Source: Saprospiraceae bacterium
GTDB lineage: Bacteria; Bacteroidota; Bacteroidia; Chitinophagales; Saprospiraceae
Direction of reading: 5' to 3'
Assembly: GCA_020849825.1 (NCBI GenBank)
Contig: JADZFP010000444.1
Coordinates: forward strand, 1-9,620
Length of the DNA stretch: 9,620 bases
The notes beneath the pieces were generated by a model, which was not told the DNA's origin, did no database searches, and saw only the letters and a list, made by a program, of their open reading frames with translations. This document shows, one piece after another, positions 6,360 to 9,620 of this stretch (position 1 is its first letter; every line of letters starts with the position of its first letter). The position numbers and the translations under genes were made by a program.

Positions 6360-7361
6360 ATGGCTGTCAAAACCTTTTTCTGCGTCGATGCGCACACTTG
6401 CGGCAACCCCGTGCGCCTGGTGGCCGGTGGAGGCCCCATACTGGAAGGGGCCAATATGAGCGAAAAACGACAACATTTTCTCCGGGAATACGACTGGATA
6501 CGGCGCGGGCTCATGTTCGAACCCCGGGGCCACGACATGATGAGCGGCAGCATCCTTTACCCGGCGCATGATCCTGCCAACGATGTCGCCGTTCTGTTTA
6601 TTGAAACCAGCGGTTGCCTGCCCATGTGCGGGCACGGCACGATCGGTACGGTGACGATCGCTATCGAGCAAGGCCTGGTCAGCCCAAAAGTACCGGGCAA
6701 ATTGCGCCTCGAAACACCTGCCGGGCTGGTGCTGGTGGAATACCGGCAGGAAGGGAAAAAGGTCAAGTCGGTCAAGCTGACCAATGTGCCGGCATTTCTT
6801 GCCGCCGAACAGATCGGGGTAGCGTGCCCGGAACTGGGTCAGTTAGTGGTCGATGTGGCCTACGGGGGAAATTTTTACGCTATCGTCGACCCGCAGGAGA
6901 ACTTCCCCGGACTGGAGCATTTCCGGGCGGACCAATTGATTGCCTGGGCCCGCGAAATACGCAAACGACTCAACGAACAACACCGCTTTGTACACCCCGA
7001 AAACCCAACGATCCAGGGGCTCAGCCACGTGCTCTGGACGGGGGCGCCTCTGCATCCGTCGTCGACGGCCCGCAATGCCGTATTTTACGGCGACAAGGCG
7101 ATCGACCGCTCTCCTTGCGGCACGGGTACCAGTGCGCGTATGGCGCAGTGGTATGCCAAAGGTCGGCTGAAACCGGGCGATTCGTTTGTGCATGAAAGCA
7201 TCATTGGCTCCACTTTTACCGGTCGGATTGAAGAAGAGTGTTCCGTCGCAGGGCGGGCCGCCATCCGCCCTTCTATCGAGGGTTGGGCAATCGTAACAGG
7301 GTACAATACCATTCTGCTTGACGACGACGATCCTTACGTCCACGGTTTTCAAGTGATATAA
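6360..7361 (+). CDS. Proline racemase family, likely 4-hydroxyproline 2-epimerase
   Basis: This 333-residue cytoplasmic enzyme belongs to the cofactor-independent proline racemase family, which uses two cysteines as acid and base to invert the alpha carbon of proline or hydroxyproline. Both are present: C90 in MCGHGTIG (89-96) and C253 in DRSPCGTGTSA (249-259). H92 and D249 match the accompanying residues described for bacterial 4-hydroxyproline epimerases. Keeping the second cysteine argues against trans-3-hydroxy-L-proline dehydratase, where it is replaced, typically by threonine. The N-terminal FFCVDAHTCGNPVRLV and the segment VAYGGNFYAIVD (166-177) are also typical. Length is normal. It starts 30 bp after the secreted-protein gene and ends 17 bp before the hydrolase gene, so it probably heads a short operon. 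Other hydroxyproline catabolic genes (D-hydroxyproline dehydrogenase, deaminase, semialdehyde dehydrogenase) are absent here, so choosing epimerase over proline racemase rests on family resemblance. Confidence 0.88.
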   Translation: MAVKTFFCVDAHTCGNPVRLVAGGGPILEGANMSEKRQHFLREYDWIRRGLMFEPRGHDMMSGSILYPAHDPANDVAVLFIETSGCLPMCGHGTIGTVTIAIEQGLVSPKVPGKLRLETPAGLVLVEYRQEGKKVKSVKLTNVPAFLAAEQIGVACPELGQLVVDVAYGGNFYAIVDPQENFPGLEHFRADQLIAWAREIRKRLNEQHRFVHPENPTIQGLSHVLWTGAPLHPSSTARNAVFYGDKAIDRSPCGTGTSARMAQWYAKGRLKPGDSFVHESIIGSTFTGRIEEECSVAGRAAIRPSIEGWAIVTGYNTILLDDDDPYVHGFQVI

Positions 7362-7378
7362 TCCACACTATTACCGCC

Positions 7379-8017
7379 ATGACTCAGGTAAAAATTTTCG
7401 AATTTAACCCCTTTGCCGAGAATACCTACGTCGTGTACGACGAGACGGGGGATTGCGCCATATTCGATCCGGGCTGTTATATGCCGCAGGAAAAAACAGC
7501 TTTGCGCGATTTTATCCGGAATGAAGGTCTTCGGCCTGTTCGCCTGATCAATACCCATTGTCACCTGGATCATGTTTTGGGTAATCAGTTTGTCCACCGT
7601 GAGTGGCAACTGGGCCTGGAGATACACCGGGGCGAATTACCTGTACTCGAACGTTATCCGGCTGCTTGCCTGATGTACGGCATCCCGAATGCCGAACCGT
7701 CTCCTGCGCCGGACCGTTTTTTGGAAGCGGGCGATGTGGTGGCTTTTGGCAATACCCGTCTGGAGATCTTGTATACGCCCGGTCATTCCCCTGCCAGCAT
7801 CTCGTTTTATTGCCGGGAAGGCGGGTTTGTTCTGGCCGGTGATGTTTTGTTTATGGAAAGTATCGGGCGAACCGATCTGCCTGGAGGTGATTTTGATACC
7901 CTGATCGAGCGTATCCGGACACAATTGTTCACGCTGCCAGATCCTACGGTTGTGTATCCGGGACACGGCCCTGCCACAACAATCCGACACGAAAAAGAAT
8001 ACAATCCTTTCCTGTAA
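7379..8017 (+). CDS. Glyoxalase-II-like metallo-beta-lactamase-fold hydrolase
   Basis: This 212-residue protein has the complete metal-ligand set of the family: THCHLDH (H60, H62, D64, H65), H136 in YTPGHSP, D155 in LAGDVLF and H196 in YPGHGP. The GRTDLPGG segment (163-170) is typical of short glyoxalase-II-related hydrolases (COG0491 type). Such enzymes bind two metal ions, usually zinc, and cleave thioesters or related esters. The length fits a catalytic domain without the C-terminal helical domain of classical glyoxalase II, so hydroxyacylglutathione hydrolysis should not be assumed. No signal peptide is seen, so it is likely cytoplasmic. It lies 17 bp after the epimerase gene with no separate promoter motif, suggesting cotranscription, and 25 bp before the permease gene. 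The ATG at 7379 is the first in frame and begins with the typical first strand (VKIFEFNPFAENTYVV). Confidence 0.9.
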   Translation: MTQVKIFEFNPFAENTYVVYDETGDCAIFDPGCYMPQEKTALRDFIRNEGLRPVRLINTHCHLDHVLGNQFVHREWQLGLEIHRGELPVLERYPAACLMYGIPNAEPSPAPDRFLEAGDVVAFGNTRLEILYTPGHSPASISFYCREGGFVLAGDVLFMESIGRTDLPGGDFDTLIERIRTQLFTLPDPTVVYPGHGPATTIRHEKEYNPFL

Positions 8018-8030
8018 CCGGCGCTTTCTG

Positions 8031-8038
8031 CACTTTTG
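8031..8038 (+). promoter_or_regulatory. Possible -7 promoter element at the permease start codon
   Basis: CACTTTTG differs from TAnnTTTG at one position and ends 4 bp before the permease ATG, the same placement as at the epimerase gene. The -33 region has TTT (8008-8010) rather than TTG at 20 bp. It could be an internal promoter within an operon or a chance match. Confidence 0.28.
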
Positions 8039-8042
8039 TACC

Positions 8043-9467
8043 ATGCTCCGGTATGTTCTCCGACGTCTTTTGCTGGCATTGCCAACTTTGCTGGTTATTA
8101 CCCTGATTACCTTCGGGTTGAGCAAGTGTGCGCCGGGTGATCCGGTTAGTCAGATTTACGGTGAAAACCTGTCCGGTTCGCTTGATCCGGAAGCGCAAGC
8201 CAGGTCGTACGCAGAGAATGCCCGCAAACTGGGTCTCGACAAACCCGTTTTTTATTTTTCGATCCAGTCTGACATATTACCAGACACCCTGCATCTTTTT
8301 TTTCCATCCGAACGCCGCAAACTCCTTAGTGGCCTGGCGCTTCAATGCGGTGACTGGAGCCTGGTCGACCGCTATGAAAAACAATTGGCGGTTTGTATTC
8401 GGACATTCGAGGGGATGCCCGACACCGCATTTTCCTCTTCCGCTTCGCTCCGGCTGGCCCTCTCGGGGTTTGTCAGTTTGTACGACAAAAAAGACATGTT
8501 CAGGGCGCTGGATTCTCTAAGCACGGCTGCATATACGATTGAAGACAAAAACATGCCTCTTGTGGGGCAAATTTCAGCCTTGAACGATTTAGCGGTTCAG
8601 ATAGATCAACGAAGCAATACAAGTCTGCTCCCTGTTCCGTCATTTCATTGGCACGGTGCTGACAACCAGTATCATCATTGGCTAACAGGCATTTTACGTG
8701 CTGATTTCGGAGTATCCTATGCTCTCGGAAAGCCAACGGTATGGTCAGCATTGTCGTGTTATATCCCTCCGACTTTGTTGCTCAACGGGCTTGCGCTGTT
8801 GCTGGCTTATTTGCTGGCGGTTCCATTGGGTGTCGATATGGTGCGTCAGCAAGGCAGGCAGTCGGAAAAATGGACCCGGCGCGGCCTGTTATTTCTGTAT
8901 GCCCTACCGACCTTTTGGTTGGGCAGCATGTTAATATTGTGGCTGGCAACGCCGGGTTACGGCTTGCATCTGATTCATGGCATACCATTAGGAAGTCCCT
9001 GGTGCGGCAGCAACAAACCTTTTGTTACCTGGGTGGTTGAGAATGCGGACAAGTTTGTTCTGCCAGTATTAACCCTGACACTTCATGCTTTGGCTGTATT
9101 GGCCATGCAAATGAGAGGCGGGATGCTGGCGGTGATCGGCCAGGATTTTATCCGAACAGCCCGGGCGAAGGGAGTGCCGGAAGATCTCGTTTACTGGCGC
9201 CATGCCTTTCGCAATGCATTATTTCCGATCATTACAGTATTTGCCAGCGTTTTTCCGGCCATTTTTGCCGGTTCGCTGGTAGTTGAATACATGTTCGGGT
9301 TTCCGGGCATGGGTCTCAAAACGCAGGAAGCTTTCAACTCCCGGGATTTTCCGGTTCTTTTTGCGATCATGCTGCTATCTGCGGTATTAACGGTCATTGG
9401 GAGTTTGTTATCGGACATATTGTTTGCGTTGGCGGATCCACGGGTCCGATTTGGGGCCAAGGAGTGA
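8043..9467 (+). CDS. DppB-type peptide ABC transporter permease with extra domain
   Basis: This 474-residue inner-membrane protein is one permease half of a dipeptide/oligopeptide-type ABC importer. The N-terminus MLRYVLRRLLLALPTLLVIT gives TM1 (about 9-27) followed by APGDP (30-34) and LGLDKP (63-68), as in DppB/OppB. Five further TM segments lie near 241-263, 281-301, 338-356, 393-417 and 438-462. The EAA loop that contacts the ATPase is clear (RTARAKGVPEDLVYWRHAFR, 371-390), as are FGFPGMG (418-424) and the C-terminal DPRVRFG (465-471). DppB proteins are usually about 310-340 residues; here about 140 residues (roughly 70-212) are inserted between TM1 and TM2, on the periplasmic side by family topology. 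The ATG at 8043 was chosen over an in-frame ATG at 7950, which overlaps the hydrolase gene and would add 31 unrelated residues. No DppC-type partner, ATPase or binding protein is in the window. Substrate is unknown. Confidence 0.9.
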   Translation: MLRYVLRRLLLALPTLLVITLITFGLSKCAPGDPVSQIYGENLSGSLDPEAQARSYAENARKLGLDKPVFYFSIQSDILPDTLHLFFPSERRKLLSGLALQCGDWSLVDRYEKQLAVCIRTFEGMPDTAFSSSASLRLALSGFVSLYDKKDMFRALDSLSTAAYTIEDKNMPLVGQISALNDLAVQIDQRSNTSLLPVPSFHWHGADNQYHHWLTGILRADFGVSYALGKPTVWSALSCYIPPTLLLNGLALLLAYLLAVPLGVDMVRQQGRQSEKWTRRGLLFLYALPTFWLGSMLILWLATPGYGLHLIHGIPLGSPWCGSNKPFVTWVVENADKFVLPVLTLTLHALAVLAMQMRGGMLAVIGQDFIRTARAKGVPEDLVYWRHAFRNALFPIITVFASVFPAIFAGSLVVEYMFGFPGMGLKTQEAFNSRDFPVLFAIMLLSAVLTVIGSLLSDILFALADPRVRFGAKE

Positions 9468-9496
9468 TACTTGTGTTTGTTGCAGGTACAAATAAG

Positions 9497-9528
9497 AAGC
9501 CCTTGCCGCGTTAGCGCGACAAGGGCTT
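9497..9528. terminator. Hairpin terminator between rRNA operon and permease gene
   Basis: AAGCCCTTG (9497-9505) and CAAGGGCTT (9520-9528) form a 9-bp stem. After one C/A mismatch it continues with 4 further pairs (9507-9510 with 9515-9518) around a TTAG tetraloop. On the minus strand it follows the 5S rRNA 3' end by about 12 bp and is trailed by CTTATTTGT. On the plus strand it follows the permease stop by 29 bp and is trailed by GTAATTTG. It most likely ends the rRNA operon and may act in both directions; neither U-tract is strong. Confidence 0.75.
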
Positions 9529-9539
9529 GTAATTTGAGT

Positions 9540-9620
9540 TGGCATCGACCTACTCTCCCGCGGCATCAACCGCAGTACCATCGGCGCTGGCGAGCTTAAC
9601 GACTCTGTTCGGAATGGGAA
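9540..9620 (-). rRNA. rrf: 5S rRNA, 3' part, cut by the window edge
   Basis: Read on the minus strand, the sequence has the conserved bacterial 5S core CCCATTCCGAACAGAG, then GTTAAGC, GCGCCGATGGTACTG and GGGAGAGTAGGTCG. About 81 nt are visible; roughly 30 nt of the 5' end lie beyond 9620. The exact 3' end (near 9540) is approximate because the pairing 5' strand is missing. 5S is normally the last gene of an rRNA operon and its 3' end points left, so 23S and 16S rRNA are expected to the right of the window. Confidence 0.93.

Noticed and set aside
7950..8042. Upstream in-frame ATG of the permease
   Set aside because: It would overlap the end of the hydrolase gene and add 31 residues unlike any DppB N-terminus; the ATG at 8043 begins the typical MLRYVLRRLLLALP sequence.
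1..9620. Defence system, prophage, insertion sequence or CRISPR array
   Set aside because: No transposase, integrase, nuclease, helicase or spacer-repeat pattern was seen on either strand; the genes are ordinary chromosomal types apart from the features listed above.

Overview
The window looks like chromosomal DNA from a member of the Bacteroidota, probably close to Saprospiraceae. The evidence is a large secreted protein with PKD-type repeats, a Kazal-like module and a C-terminal type IX secretion (T9SS) sorting domain. Start codons lack Shine-Dalgarno sequences, and several upstream regions carry matches to the Bacteroidota promoter form TTG-N19/20-TAnnTTTG. The 5S rRNA is also of bacterial type. 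The genus assignment is inference; no phage, transposon, CRISPR or defence signature was seen.

Layout. On the minus strand (198-1721) lies a bacterial GH3-type acyl-adenylate/amido synthetase, followed by a clear intrinsic terminator (126-173). Its upstream region (about 1743-1876) holds a 9-bp-period TTGATRRGG minisatellite, then a shorter degenerate array in the opposite orientation. A GNAT acetyltransferase of the SSAT type (1990-2454, plus strand) runs convergently, with only 3 bp between the stop codons, into an unrecognised 477-residue helical protein (2458-3891, minus strand). A 143-bp divergent intergenic region with promoter-like motifs on both strands separates that gene from the 764-residue T9SS-exported multidomain protein (4035-6329, plus strand). 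Next comes a tightly spaced plus-strand series: a proline racemase/4-hydroxyproline 2-epimerase (6360-7361), a glyoxalase-II-like metallo-beta-lactamase-fold hydrolase (7379-8017) and a DppB-type peptide ABC transporter permease with a large extra domain (8043-9467). The right edge holds the 3' part of a minus-strand 5S rRNA, so an rRNA operon lies beyond the right edge and converges on the permease; a strong hairpin sits between them.

How the genes relate. The epimerase, hydrolase and permease are close enough (17 and 25 bp gaps) to be cotranscribed. Uptake of peptides followed by hydroxyproline catabolism is a possible theme, but no other hydroxyproline-pathway gene and no partner permease, ATPase or binding protein is visible. 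The remaining genes look like independent single-gene units. The items most worth a second look are the cohesin-like plus dockerin-like architecture in one exported protein, the periplasmic insert in the permease, the inverted 9-bp repeat arrays, and promoter motifs almost touching start codons.
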